A DNA stretch of 55,740 nt from Selenomonadaceae bacterium. Its GTDB lineage: Bacteria; Bacillota; Negativicutes; Selenomonadales; Selenomonadaceae. A program made the translations under genes and the position numbers. This document shows, in pieces, positions 1 through 8,500 of the stretch. Where the stretch lies: the NCBI GenBank assembly GCA_017554235.1, contig JAFZIV010000021.1:1-55740 (forward strand), read 5' to 3'. Numbering within the stretch: position 1 is the stretch's first letter; every line of letters begins with the position of its first letter. The notes below the pieces were generated by a model, which was not told the DNA's origin, did not search any database, and was given only the letters and a program-made list of their open reading frames with translations.

Positions 1-25
1 GCAATTTTCAGAGAATCAACTCTGA

Positions 26-141
26 TTCGGTGAAGATGGCTGAGTGGAAGCACCTGTTCCCATTCCGAACACAGCAGTTAAGCACTCATACGCCGAAGGT
101 ACTGAACTGGAAACGGTTTGGAAGACTAGGTATTCGCCGAT
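26..141 (+). rRNA. rrf: 5S ribosomal RNA
   Basis: The terminal helix pairs TCGGTGAA at 27-34 with TTCGCCGA at 133-140 (one G-U pair), enclosing about 114 nt. The interior carries the conserved 5S stretch CCATTCCGAACACAGCAGTT and the CGCCGAAGGTA segment. A small hairpin (CAGAG/CTCTG) at 9-24 just upstream is probably part of the 23S-5S spacer, so this should be the tail of an rRNA operon whose 16S and 23S genes lie left of the window. Confidence 0.93.
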
Positions 142-147
142 AAATTT

Positions 148-220
148 TCCTCGATAGCTCAGTCGGTAGAGCACCTGACTGTTAATCAGGGAGTCACTGG
201 TTCGAGTCCAGTTCGGGGAG
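148..220 (+). tRNA. tRNA-Asn (GTT)
   Basis: Full cloverleaf: acceptor 148-154/213-219, anticodon loop CTGTTAA giving GTT, T-arm ACTGG-TTCGAGT-CCAGT. Discriminator G220. The 3' CCA is not encoded. It begins only 7 nt after the 5S helix, so it is probably co-transcribed with the rRNA operon. Confidence 0.96.
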
Positions 221-233
221 TTTTTACAAATAG

Positions 234-258
234 ACAAGCCGCTAAGTTGGCTTGTTTT
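234..258 (+). terminator. Hairpin with short T-run after tRNA-Asn
   Basis: ACAAGCC at 234-240 pairs with GGCTTGT at 249-255 and is followed by TTTT. It could end the rRNA-tRNA-Asn transcript, or be a partial terminator or processing hairpin inside a longer tRNA transcript, because no clear promoter is visible before the next tRNA. Confidence 0.55.
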
Positions 259-282
259 GTAGATTAATGCGGGTTGTCCCAA

Positions 283-355
283 TGGGGTATAGCCAAGTCG
301 GTTAAGGCACGGGACTTTGACTCCCGCACCGTTGGTTCGAGTCCAGCTACCCCAG
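283..355 (+). tRNA. tRNA-Gln (TTG)
   Basis: Acceptor TGGGGTA/TACCCCA (283-289/348-354), anticodon loop CTTTGAC giving TTG, discriminator G355. CCA is not encoded. Confidence 0.96.
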
Positions 356-363
356 TTATATAT

Positions 364-439
364 GACTTACTAGCTCAATTGGTAGAGCACCTGACTCTTA
401 ATCAGTAGGTTCGGGGTTCGATTCCCCGGTGGGTCACCA
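364..439 (+). tRNA. tRNA-Lys (CTT), CCA encoded
   Basis: Acceptor GACTTAC/GTGGGTC (364-370/429-435), anticodon loop CTCTTAA giving CTT (reads AAG). Discriminator A436 is followed by an encoded CCA at 437-439. It is the only tRNA of this array with a genomic CCA. Confidence 0.95.
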
Positions 440-447
440 AATAAAAT

Positions 448-520
448 GGACGATTAGCTCAGCTGGGAGAGCATCTCGTTTACACCGAGGGGGTCGGCAG
501 TTCGATCCTGTCATCGTCCA
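448..520 (+). tRNA. tRNA-Val (TAC)
   Basis: Acceptor GGACGAT/ATCGTCC (448-454/513-519), anticodon loop TTTACAC giving TAC, discriminator A520, no encoded CCA. Confidence 0.95.
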
Positions 521-525
521 TCAAA

Positions 526-599
526 GGCCCGGTAGTTTAGTTGGTTAGAATGCCGCCCTGTCACGGCGGAGATCGTCGGTTCAAGTCCGATTCGGGTCG
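526..599 (+). tRNA. tRNA-Asp (GTC)
   Basis: Acceptor GGCCCGG pairs with TCGGGTC using G-U pairs (526-532/592-598). The anticodon is GTC in CTGTCAC. Discriminator G599, no encoded CCA. Confidence 0.95.
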
Positions 600-651
600 T
601 TATATTTTCCTTCGTTTATGAAATTAATCTGAACGGGGGGGGGTATAAGGT

Positions 652-978
652 ATGAAACACTTTTTAACAGTTGCAGTTTTGACTCTTATGTTGATTATAG
701 GCGGAAGTCAAGTTAATCAGGCAGAGGCTTATCGTCATCATGTAGGTCAGCTTTATGACGGAAGGCAAGTTTATTTGCTTACTGAAACGTTGAGAGGAAC
801 TTACGACGATTTTAATTGTATAGCTGTTGCCAGTGGACGATATGAAGAAGAAATTCATTATAGCTTTTGGCGTAGCAACGGTAGTATGTATTACCGAAAT
901 TCTTTAAGAGGTCAAAACATGTTGGTAAGCAGTAGTAATATAGCTACAAATATTTTAAATTATTATAGAGGATATTAA
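652..978 (+). CDS. Small secreted protein of unknown function
   Basis: A 108-residue protein whose N-terminus is a classical signal peptide: Lys at 3, a hydrophobic core at about 5-18, and a likely signal peptidase I site after Ala-Glu-Ala near residue 26. The mature part (about 82 residues) is rich in Tyr, Arg, Ser and Asn. I recognise no domain. The gene sits inside a tRNA array, between tRNA-Asp and tRNA-Phe. A run of nine G (635-643) lies 8 nt before the ATG and is the only Shine-Dalgarno-like element besides AAGG directly abutting the start, so tract length could affect translation. The export prediction is solid; function is unknown. Confidence 0.7.
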   Translation: MKHFLTVAVLTLMLIIGGSQVNQAEAYRHHVGQLYDGRQVYLLTETLRGTYDDFNCIAVASGRYEEEIHYSFWRSNGSMYYRNSLRGQNMLVSSSNIATNILNYYRGY

Positions 979-985
979 TTGTATC

Positions 986-1058
986 GCCTCGGTAGCTCAG
1001 TTGGTAGAGCAGGGGACTGAAAATCCCCGTGTCCGTGGTTCGATTCCGCGCTGAGGCA
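986..1058 (+). tRNA. tRNA-Phe (GAA)
   Basis: Acceptor GCCTCGG/CTGAGGC (986-992/1051-1057), anticodon GAA in CTGAAAA, discriminator A1058. CCA is not encoded. It starts 8 nt after the stop codon of the preceding protein gene. Confidence 0.96.
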
Positions 1059-1061
1059 TAC

Positions 1062-1134
1062 GCTGGCTTAGCTCAATTGGCAGAGCAACTGATTTGTAAT
1101 CAGTAGGTTGTAGGTTCAAGTCCTATAGCCAGCT
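1062..1134 (+). tRNA. tRNA-Thr (TGT)
   Basis: Acceptor GCTGGCT/AGCCAGC (1062-1068/1127-1133), anticodon TGT in the loop TTTGTAA, discriminator T1134, no encoded CCA. Confidence 0.95.
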
Positions 1135-1144
1135 TAAAAATTTT

Positions 1145-1215
<71 letters not shown>

Positions 1216-1221
1216 TTAAAT

Positions 1222-1305
1222 GCCGGGGTGGCGGAACTGGCAGACGCAAGGGACTTAAAATCCCTCGAGGGCAACCTCGTATCGGTTCGATTCCGATTCT
1301 CGGCA
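1222..1305 (+). tRNA. tRNA-Leu (TAA)
   Basis: Class II tRNA with a long variable arm (CGAGGGCAACCTCG). Acceptor GCCGGGG/TCTCGGC (1222-1228/1298-1304), anticodon TAA in CTTAAAA, discriminator A1305, no encoded CCA. Confidence 0.95.
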
Positions 1306-1335
1306 TTAAGTTTTTGACATAGGAGAATTTTTTTT

Positions 1336-1677
1336 ATGACTAAAGAAAATCTGATTGCTACGGCTAAAGAGTTGATTGCCGCACCTAGTTGTTGTATGAC
1401 ACTTAAAGAAAAGGCGCAGTCGTGGATTAATTCTCCTGATGATAAAACTATCGCCAAAGAATTTATTGCTGAACTTGAAAAAGACGTAACCGGCATTGAT
1501 GACCTTGTAGCTTTTGCAAATTCTCCGCAAGCTGTTCAAATCTTCGGTGAAGACGGTGCTAAAAATTTTGCCGCTCATGCTAATGAATTGAAAGCTAACG
1601 GCGCAAAATATTGCGATTGTGCGGCGTGCACTATAGGGCTTAAGATTTTGGAAAACAAAGAAATTATTCTCGGCTAA
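1336..1677 (+). CDS. Small conserved cysteine-containing cytoplasmic protein
   Basis: A 113-residue soluble protein with no signal peptide or membrane segment. It has a Cys-Cys pair at residues 19-20 and a C-terminal Cys-Asp-Cys-Ala-Ala-Cys cluster near residue 93, suggesting metal binding or thiol chemistry. The pattern resembles short Negativicutes proteins that I recall being named 'molecular chaperone Hsp90', but nothing in the sequence supports an Hsp90 domain, so I do not assign that role. The AGGAGA ribosome binding site (about 1321) is well spaced from the ATG. The next gene follows after 19 bp with its own GGAGGT site, so the two are probably one transcript embedded between tRNA-Leu genes. 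Confidence 0.75.
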   Translation: MTKENLIATAKELIAAPSCCMTLKEKAQSWINSPDDKTIAKEFIAELEKDVTGIDDLVAFANSPQAVQIFGEDGAKNFAAHANELKANGAKYCDCAACTIGLKILENKEIILG

Positions 1678-1696
1678 AAATTTTCGGAGGTCTTTT

Positions 1697-1960
1697 ATGA
1701 ATTTGTATTTGGTGTCCTGTGAATTTAATGCTGATGACGAGTACGAAGATTTTGCCGCCGCCGTTGATGAATATCCTGCATGGCGTCATCTTTTCGGTAC
1801 ACAGTGGTTTATCTGTTCCGAAGATTCAGCAGAGGAAATTTACGAAAATTTGATGTCGACCTTGTTTGAAGGCGATTTTATATTTGTCTGTGAAATCAGC
1901 GGTAATTATGCGTCATATATTCCTGAAGAAACTGCAGAGTGGATGGAGCGTAATTTATAA
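1697..1960 (+). CDS. Small acidic protein, possibly Cas2/SinR-like ferredoxin fold
   Basis: An 87-residue acidic protein preceded by CGGAGGTC and an ATG at good spacing. The order of elements, namely an N-terminal beta strand (LYLVSCEF), a helix with a Tyr-Pro-Ala-Trp turn, a central strand (TQWFICS), a helix with SAEEIYENL, a strand (DFIFVCEI) and a final NYA..IP segment, resembles the small Cas2-like 'SinR family' proteins found outside CRISPR loci. That comparison is from memory and is weak. No CRISPR array or cas gene is present. It is probably co-transcribed with the 113-residue gene before it and ends 9 bp before tRNA-Leu(CAG). Confidence 0.65.
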   Translation: MNLYLVSCEFNADDEYEDFAAAVDEYPAWRHLFGTQWFICSEDSAEEIYENLMSTLFEGDFIFVCEISGNYASYIPEETAEWMERNL

Positions 1961-1969
1961 TAAAATTAA

Positions 1970-2052
1970 GCGGTAGTGGCGGAATGGCAGACGCGCTAGC
2001 TTCAGGCGCTAGTGGGGGCGACCCTGTGGAGGTTCAAGTCCTCTCTGCCGCA
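1970..2052 (+). tRNA. tRNA-Leu (CAG)
   Basis: Class II tRNA. Acceptor GCGGTAG/CTGCCGC (1970-1976/2045-2051), anticodon CAG in the loop TTCAGGC, discriminator A2052, no encoded CCA. Confidence 0.95.
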
Positions 2053-2063
2053 TAAAAATTTAT

Positions 2064-2092
2064 TTGACAAAATAAATTTTATCTGATATACT
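2064..2092 (+). promoter_or_regulatory. Sigma-A promoter of tRNA-Leu(GAG)
   Basis: TTGACA (2064-2069) and TATACT (2087-2092) are separated by exactly 17 bp. The predicted start lies about 20 nt before the mature 5' end of the following tRNA, so that tRNA has its own strong promoter. Confidence 0.85.
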
Positions 2093-2121
2093 TCAATGCG
2101 TTTTGATGAAACGTTCGTTAA

Positions 2122-2205
2122 GCGGTCGTGGTGGAATAGGCAGACACGCTACTTTGAGGGGGTAGTCCTCGTTTGGGGGTGTGAGTTCAAGTCTCACCGA
2201 CCGCA
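2122..2205 (+). tRNA. tRNA-Leu (GAG)
   Basis: Class II tRNA. Acceptor GCGGTCG/CGACCGC (2122-2128/2198-2204), anticodon GAG in the loop TTGAGGG, discriminator A2205, no encoded CCA. This is the last gene of the array. Confidence 0.95.
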
Positions 2206-2220
2206 TTAAAAAATCTGAAA

Positions 2221-2245
2221 GGCTCGACAATGTCGGGTCTTTTTT
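2221..2245 (+). terminator. Rho-independent terminator of the tRNA array
   Basis: GGCTCGAC (2221-2228) pairs with GTCGGGTC (2232-2239) over a 3-nt loop and is followed by six T. It lies 15 nt after tRNA-Leu(GAG). Confidence 0.85.
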
Positions 2246-2306
2246 AGTGTCGTCGATGAACATTAAAAAAATTTTTATATGGTGTGTACAAAATTCAAAA
2301 AAACGC

Positions 2307-2335
2307 TTGCTTTTTTAATAATTCTAAAATAAAAT
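2307..2335 (+). promoter_or_regulatory. Candidate promoter of the PTS permease gene
   Basis: TTGCTT (2307-2312), a 17-bp spacer and TAAAAT (2330-2335), about 85 nt upstream of the ATG. The remaining leader shows no obvious antiterminator hairpin, so how the gene is regulated cannot be read from the sequence. Confidence 0.45.
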
Positions 2336-2421
2336 ATCGAAGGATTTTTTTAGTAATACTAGGGGAATTATGGAAAAATCTGCTCGGAGGTAAATTTTTT
2401 TTTAAGCAAGGAGGTTATCCC

Positions 2422-4611
2422 ATGAGCGACTCTGGCGGCTCGGCATTTGCTGTTGCCCAACAGATTGGTAAATCATTATTCCTGCCGATCGCAGTATTGC
2501 CTTTTGCGGGCGTACTTTTGGGTATAGGCGCATCATTCTCAAATCCTACCACAATAGCGGCGTATGGCTTGCAAAGCATACTCCACGAAGGCGGCGGATT
2601 ATTCAGCTTTATGCTGATTCTCTCTAATGTCGGCGGTGCGATTTTCGGCAATTTGCCATTGATTTTCGCGCTGGCGGTTGCACTCGGTATGGCGAAAAAG
2701 GAAAAAGGTATCGCTGTACTTGGTGCTGCAATTTTCTATCTCGTCATGTTGACGACGATTAATGTATTTTTAACTCTTGACGGCACGCTTGTTAATGGTG
2801 CTGTCAACCCTGAAGCAGGTGTTCGCGACGGTGCTATTGCAACTGTTCTCGGTATCACGACTTTGCAGATGGGTGTTTTCGCAGGTATCGTAACAGGTCT
2901 TGCGGCGGCTGAAATTTGTAACCGTTTTTACAAAACTCAACTTCCCCCTGCGTTTGCATTTTTCGGCGGCACTCGTTTTATCCCGATTGCAAGCATGATC
3001 TTCGGTATCTTGACAGGCTTCATTATGTACCTTATTTGGCCTTTCATTCAGTCAGGCATTTTCAAACTTGGTGACATAGTTAAGGCGTCAGGTTATTTTG
3101 GTACATTCTTCTTCGGTTGTTGCGAACGTGCGTTAATTCCTTTCGGACTTCATCACATTTTCTATCTGCCTTTCTGGCAAACAGGTCTTGGCGGTACTGC
3201 CGTTATCGACGGACAGACAGTCATGGGCGCGCAAAACATTTTCTTTGCGGAACTTGCATCACCTAACACCGAACATTTCTCAGTTGAAGCTTGCCGTTTC
3301 TTAACGGGTAAATTCCCCTTCATGATGGCTGGTCTTCCTGCGGCGGCTTATGCAATGTACACCTGCGCACGTCCTGAAAAGAGAAAAGCGGCTGGTTCAT
3401 TGCTCTTCTCCGTCGGTCTTACTTCATTCTTGACGGGTATCACCGAGCCTATCGAATTTACCTTCTTGTTCCTTGCGAAAGAACTCTTTGGTATCCACGT
3501 CATTTACGCAGGTCTTGCCTTTGCAACGTGTCACTTTTTGGGAATTGCAATAGGTACGACATTCTCTGACGGTTTAATCGACTTCATTTTGTACGGCGTA
3601 TTGCCCGGTCAGGCAAAATCCAACTGGATGATGATGTTGCCGGTCTTTGCAGTCTATGCTGTATTGTACTTCGTAACGTTTAAATTCTTCATTATGAAGT
3701 GGGATCTCAAGACTCCGGGTCGTGAGGCTGATGATGAAGAAGTTAAGATGATGTCTAAAGCTGATTATCAAAAAGCTACGGGCGTCGGCGTTGCAGGTGG
3801 CGGCGCGGCTAGTGTTCCCGCTGATTTCGATATGAAGTCTGCTACAATTCTTAAAGGCGTCGGCGGCGTCGATAACGTTACCGAAATTGACTGCTGTGCT
3901 ACACGTCTCCGCTTGACGTTGAAAGACGGCTCCGTAGTTGACGAAGGTATTTTGAAGAGTACCGGCGCAGGCGGCGTTGTCATTAAGGGTAACGCAATTC
4001 AAGTTATCTACGGACCGAGTGTCACGATTGTTAAGGCAAACTTTGAAGAATTTGTCGAAGCAATTCGCGAAGGCAAAATCGATCGCGCTATGGTTGAAGC
4101 GGCTACCGGCGGTGGTAGTTCTGCGGCGGCTGAACCCGAAGCTCCTAAGATGAAAGACGCTGTACTTGGCGCACATCTTACCGGTCGTATGATGCTTATG
4201 AATGAAGTTCCTGACGACGGCTTTGCATCACGCGCTATGGGCGACGGTGTTGCGGTTGAACCTACCGAAGGAAAACTTTATGCACCGGCTGACGGTACGA
4301 TTAACCTTGTATTTCCGACTAAGCACGCAGTTGGTATGGTAACTCCTGACGGTACCGAAATTCTTATGCATATCGGTATCGATACTGTTAAACTTGAAGG
4401 CAAACACTTTGAAGTTCACGTCCAAGAAAATCAAGAAGTCAAGCGCGGCGATCTCCTCGTTACCTTCGACATTGACGCGATCCACAAAGCAGGCTACCCT
4501 GTTACCACACCGCTCATTATCACCAACACTGCCGCTTATCGCGCAGTTCGTCCTCTCAAGACCGGTGACGTTAAAGCCGGACAGGATGACCTCGTTGAAG
4601 TCTTAGGCTAG
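2422..4611 (+). CDS. ptsG: PTS system glucose/N-acetylglucosamine-family EIICBA permease
   Basis: A 729-residue membrane permease that imports a hexose while phosphorylating it at the expense of phospho-HPr. The order is IIC (about 1-430, multiple hydrophobic segments, FGLHHIFY and the sugar-binding loop GITEPIEF), IIB (phospho-cysteine Cys492 in CCATRLR) and IIA at the C-terminus (His635 in TKHAVGM and catalytic His650 in MHIGID, 15 residues apart as in IIA-Glc). Family features favour glucose over GlcNAc, but specificity is not certain. The start at 2422 is chosen because AAGGAGG lies just before it; an in-frame codon at 2284 has no ribosome binding site. It stands alone with its own promoter and terminator. 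Confidence 0.9.
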   Translation: MSDSGGSAFAVAQQIGKSLFLPIAVLPFAGVLLGIGASFSNPTTIAAYGLQSILHEGGGLFSFMLILSNVGGAIFGNLPLIFALAVALGMAKKEKGIAVLGAAIFYLVMLTTINVFLTLDGTLVNGAVNPEAGVRDGAIATVLGITTLQMGVFAGIVTGLAAAEICNRFYKTQLPPAFAFFGGTRFIPIASMIFGILTGFIMYLIWPFIQSGIFKLGDIVKASGYFGTFFFGCCERALIPFGLHHIFYLPFWQTGLGGTAVIDGQTVMGAQNIFFAELASPNTEHFSVEACRFLTGKFPFMMAGLPAAAYAMYTCARPEKRKAAGSLLFSVGLTSFLTGITEPIEFTFLFLAKELFGIHVIYAGLAFATCHFLGIAIGTTFSDGLIDFILYGVLPGQAKSNWMMMLPVFAVYAVLYFVTFKFFIMKWDLKTPGREADDEEVKMMSKADYQKATGVGVAGGGAASVPADFDMKSATILKGVGGVDNVTEIDCCATRLRLTLKDGSVVDEGILKSTGAGGVVIKGNAIQVIYGPSVTIVKANFEEFVEAIREGKIDRAMVEAATGGGSSAAAEPEAPKMKDAVLGAHLTGRMMLMNEVPDDGFASRAMGDGVAVEPTEGKLYAPADGTINLVFPTKHAVGMVTPDGTEILMHIGIDTVKLEGKHFEVHVQENQEVKRGDLLVTFDIDAIHKAGYPVTTPLIITNTAAYRAVRPLKTGDVKAGQDDLVEVLG

Positions 4612-4676
4612 TTATAAGACGGCTTTAAGCTAAGCGAAAAGTTGAAAGCTAATATCGAGCATTTACCATAAACCCC

Positions 4677-4723
4677 AAGCAGACAGTCAGTCGCAAATTT
4701 CCGCGATTGGCTGTTTGCTTTTA
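4677..4723 (+). terminator. Rho-independent terminator after the PTS gene
   Basis: An 18-bp stem (4677-4694 with 4703-4720, a few G-U pairs) with an 8-nt loop, ending in TTTT. It closes the PTS transcript 65 nt after the stop codon and 17 nt before the next ATG. Confidence 0.88.
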
Positions 4724-4739
4724 TCAGAAAGGAAATTTT

Positions 4740-5438
4740 ATGAGAAAAAAAATTAAACGTAAATCCACTAAGCCCGTTGAAGTCGTCAAGGAAGACCCTA
4801 CTTCATGGAGCGGCTTTTTTAAAAATTATCCGCGTATAATAGGAATGTTTATCCTGCTTTTATTTTTGCCGCCAATAGGTTGGTTTTTCGCCTACAAATT
4901 TTCGCCCTACGATAAAAAAACTACGATTGGAATTTCCGTTGTCTGTACGGCTTTTTTTGTCTACGCGGTTTTCATTTCGCCCCAACATGAATGGATTGAT
5001 AACGCTAAACTTACCCGCGCAGATTTTTGCACGCGATACAGTGAACAGGCTACCAAACTTGCGCCGCGCTTAAGTCTTACGATTGACGAAGAAAAAATTT
5101 CTGCCAACGGAGAAAATTTCAGCTATAAATTTAATGATAATCTTGAAATTTCCGCGCAGGTTCAAAATAATTTTGTCAGGGAAGTTACCGTGACTGCCGA
5201 GCCGAAAACTACTGATGATTCCTTTCAAGCGTTGAATAGTTTTGGGCTTGTAATTGCGACGCTTAGCCCCGAACTCAATCAAGATAAACGCGGTGAGATT
5301 TTACGGGAACTTCATATGCTTGATAAGAGTATTTCTGATGATTTAAATGAGTCTACGGAAAGCGGCAGAATTACTTATGGCGTCAAAACTTCTTCGGAAA
5401 AATTAATTTTTACGGCGCGGATTAATGCCGATTTTTGA
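4740..5438 (+). CDS. Membrane protein of unknown function, two TM helices
   Basis: A 232-residue protein. A basic N-terminus (KKIKRKSTK) is followed by two closely spaced hydrophobic helices (about residues 34-54 and 62-80) and a predominantly polar 150-residue C-terminal domain. I do not recognise the domain. The ATG at 4740 is preceded by GAAAGGA; earlier in-frame codons lie inside the upstream terminator. It lies 86 nt before polC on the same strand and may share its transcript, but nothing in it suggests a replication role. It contains two copies (5015 and 5152) of the dispersed octamer CCGCGCAG. Confidence 0.75.
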   Translation: MRKKIKRKSTKPVEVVKEDPTSWSGFFKNYPRIIGMFILLLFLPPIGWFFAYKFSPYDKKTTIGISVVCTAFFVYAVFISPQHEWIDNAKLTRADFCTRYSEQATKLAPRLSLTIDEEKISANGENFSYKFNDNLEISAQVQNNFVREVTVTAEPKTTDDSFQALNSFGLVIATLSPELNQDKRGEILRELHMLDKSISDDLNESTESGRITYGVKTSSEKLIFTARINADF

Positions 5439-5524
5439 CGCGTAAAGCCTTTTCACGAATTAGACAGCAGAATTATTTTCGGTTAAAATATGCAGACTTA
5501 AAATTTTTCTGCGAGGTGAATAAA

Positions 5525-8500
5525 ATGCCGTGTGAACTTAGACCACAAGAAAAAGCCATTGAAAATTTATTGAGACAGTTTCCGTTTGAAGAGGAACAGA
5601 TTAAAAATTTCGTGGAATTTTTTTTCCTTCGCAGAGTTATCATTCGTGAAGATGGTCTTATTGTAGATTTTTTGTATCTTGAAAGCATTAAGCCGACTTT
5701 GGAATTTACGCAGAAGGTGGAATATTTTTTCCAGCTGAATTTTAATGACAAGCTGACCTGCGAATTTAGCAAGACGCCTAAAAGAACTTTGCTGACGTAT
5801 AAATTTCACAGAAAACAACAGGATATTTGGGATAAATCTTTAATGCCTTTAAAGCCGCCGCAAATATTTAATCCCAATGATTTTCCCGATGAATTTATAC
5901 CTGCAGACGTTCCCATAACTATGCCAATTAAAACGTCAAAATCTGCGCGGGTAAACAAAGAAGACGAAATTATATTTGAAGATAATTCATTGCCGCTTGT
6001 ACACGAAGGCAGGGAAGTTATCACGCCGCAAAGAAAAACTGACGTACAAAAAAATATTGTCCCTACCGATAAAATTTTCGTCGAAAAAATTTCCGGCTCT
6101 GTCAAGAATATTGCTGATATTTATCTTATGGACGAAGCCACCGCTCATAAAGTCATAATCATAGGTGAACTTATGCACGATGACAGAAACGGTGCTAAAC
6201 TGCGCGAATTTAAAACAGGAACCTGCTCGGTAAGTTTTGCATTAGTGGACGACACGGACGGAATTTTTTGTAAGAAAATTTTTGACGCTAAGGAGCAGGC
6301 GGAAAATTTTCAGTCACGCATTAAAGATTTATCCTGCATAAAAATTAAAGGCACTGCGCGTTTTGATAAATATTCCGAAGAAATGACGGTAATGATTGAA
6401 ACAATTCAGCCCTTAGACACGGCTAAAAATCCTCGCGAAGATAACGCCGAAGTCAAGCGCGTTGAATTGCACGTTCACACGACGATGAGCGCAATGGATT
6501 CAATTATTTCGCCCGAAAAGTTGATTACAACTGCCGCAAATTGGAATTGGTCAGCCGTCGCGATAACGGATCACGGAGTTGTACAAGCCTTTCCATTTGC
6601 CGCTGATGTTGCCGAAAAACTTGCCAAGAAGGGTAAACATATCAAAATTATTTACGGTATGGAAGGCTACCTCACGACGGAAGAAAATCAGAAGTACGCC
6701 TATCACGTAATTTTGTTGGCTAAAAATAAAGTTGGTCTCGGCAATTTGTATCGCCTTGTGTCAATCAGTCAGTTAAAATATTTTTATCGTAAGCCGCGTA
6801 TTCCCAAAGACATTTTAGCGAAATTCCGCGAAGGTCTGATAATTGGTTCAGCTTGTGCGCAGGGCGAATTAATCAGCGCGATTCTTGAAGGCAAGGACGA
6901 CGTAGAGATTGACGAAATTGCAAATTTTTATGATTACATTGAAATTCAACCGATTCACAATAATAACTTTATAAAAGATTCGGAACAATTCCCTACAATT
7001 AAAACTGACGAAGATTTAAAAAATCTTAATCGTCGCGTTGCCGACATTGCACAAAAACTTAATAAGCCGTTGGTTGCAACTTGTGACGCGCACTTTTTAG
7101 ATCCTGAAGATGACATTTTCCGCGCAATTATGATGAGCGGCAAGGGATTTGATAACGCCGATAATCAGCCGCCAATTTTTTTACGCACTACCGAAGAAAT
7201 GTTAAAAGAATTTGATTACCTTGACGAAGATTTAGCTTATCAAGCGGTTGTGACTAATCCTAACGCTATTGCTGATTCGATTGAAGAATTAAAGCCGATT
7301 CCTGACGGTTTATATTCGCCGCAAATGCCCGGCGCGGACGCAGAGATTACCGAAATGTCCTACAAGCGTGCAATGGCTTTATACGGCGACCCGTTGCCTA
7401 AAATCGTTAAGGACAGACTTGAACAGGAACTTCGACCGATAACCACGCACGGCTTTTCGGTGTTGTATCTTATCGCTCAAAAGTTGGTTAAGAAGTCCAA
7501 TGACGACGGTTACTTAGTAGGCTCACGCGGCTCGGTAGGTTCATCATTTGTAGCGGCAATGACGGGCATTACTGAAGTTAATCCCTTGCCGCCGCATTAT
7601 CGTTGCCCTAAATGTCAGCACAGCGAATTTTTCACGAAAGGCGAAGCAGGTTGCGGTTACGACTTGCCAAATAAAAATTGTCCGATCTGTGGTCACCCGT
7701 TGATTAAAGACGGTCACGATATACCTTTTGCGGTTTTCTTGGGATTCGACGGCGACAAAGTCCCTGACATTGACTTAAACTTTTCGGGCGAATATCAATC
7801 AGCCGCGCATAAGTACACCGAAATTTTATTTGGGCGGCATAACGTCTACCGCGCAGGTACAATTTCAACTGTTGCAGAAAAGACAGCTTACGGTTTTGTG
7901 AAAAAATATTATGACGAACGCGACAAGAAAAAGCACGGTTCATTTATCGCCAAAATGGCTAATGGTTTTACCGGCGTCAAGCGCACGACTGGACAACACC
8001 CCGCAGGTATTATGGTTGTGCCACGTGATATGGACATACACTATTTTACGCCAATTCAACGTCCTGCAGAGGATAAAACTTCCACGACGATTACGACGCA
8101 CTTTGATTATCATTCTATAAGCTCACGTCTCGTAAAACTCGATATACTCGGACACGACGACCCGACGGTTATCAAAATGCTTGAAAATATTACGCACATT
8201 GATCCGCTTAAAATTCCGCTTGACGACAAACCTACGTTAAGTTTATTTTCGTCGACAAAGGCGATTGGTTTAAAACCTTCGCAAATTGGTACGAAGTCGG
8301 GAACTTTCGGCATACCTGAATTTAGGACAAGTTTTACGCGTGCAATGATTGATGACACTTCGCCGAAATGTTTTAGTGATTTGGTGAGAATTTCGGGATT
8401 TTCGCACGGTACGGACGTATGGCTTGGCAATGCGCAGGAACTTATTAAAAATCAAATTTGCACGCTGCAGGACGCTATATCTGCGCGTGATGATATTATG

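Noticed and set aside
2284-2421. Upstream extension of the PTS permease (46 extra residues)
   Set aside because: No ribosome binding site at 2284, the residues are not family-like, and AAGGAGG precedes the ATG at 2422.
5435-5524. TTG start for PolC overlapping the stop of the previous gene
   Set aside because: There is no Shine-Dalgarno sequence, and GAGGTGA stands just before the ATG at 5525.
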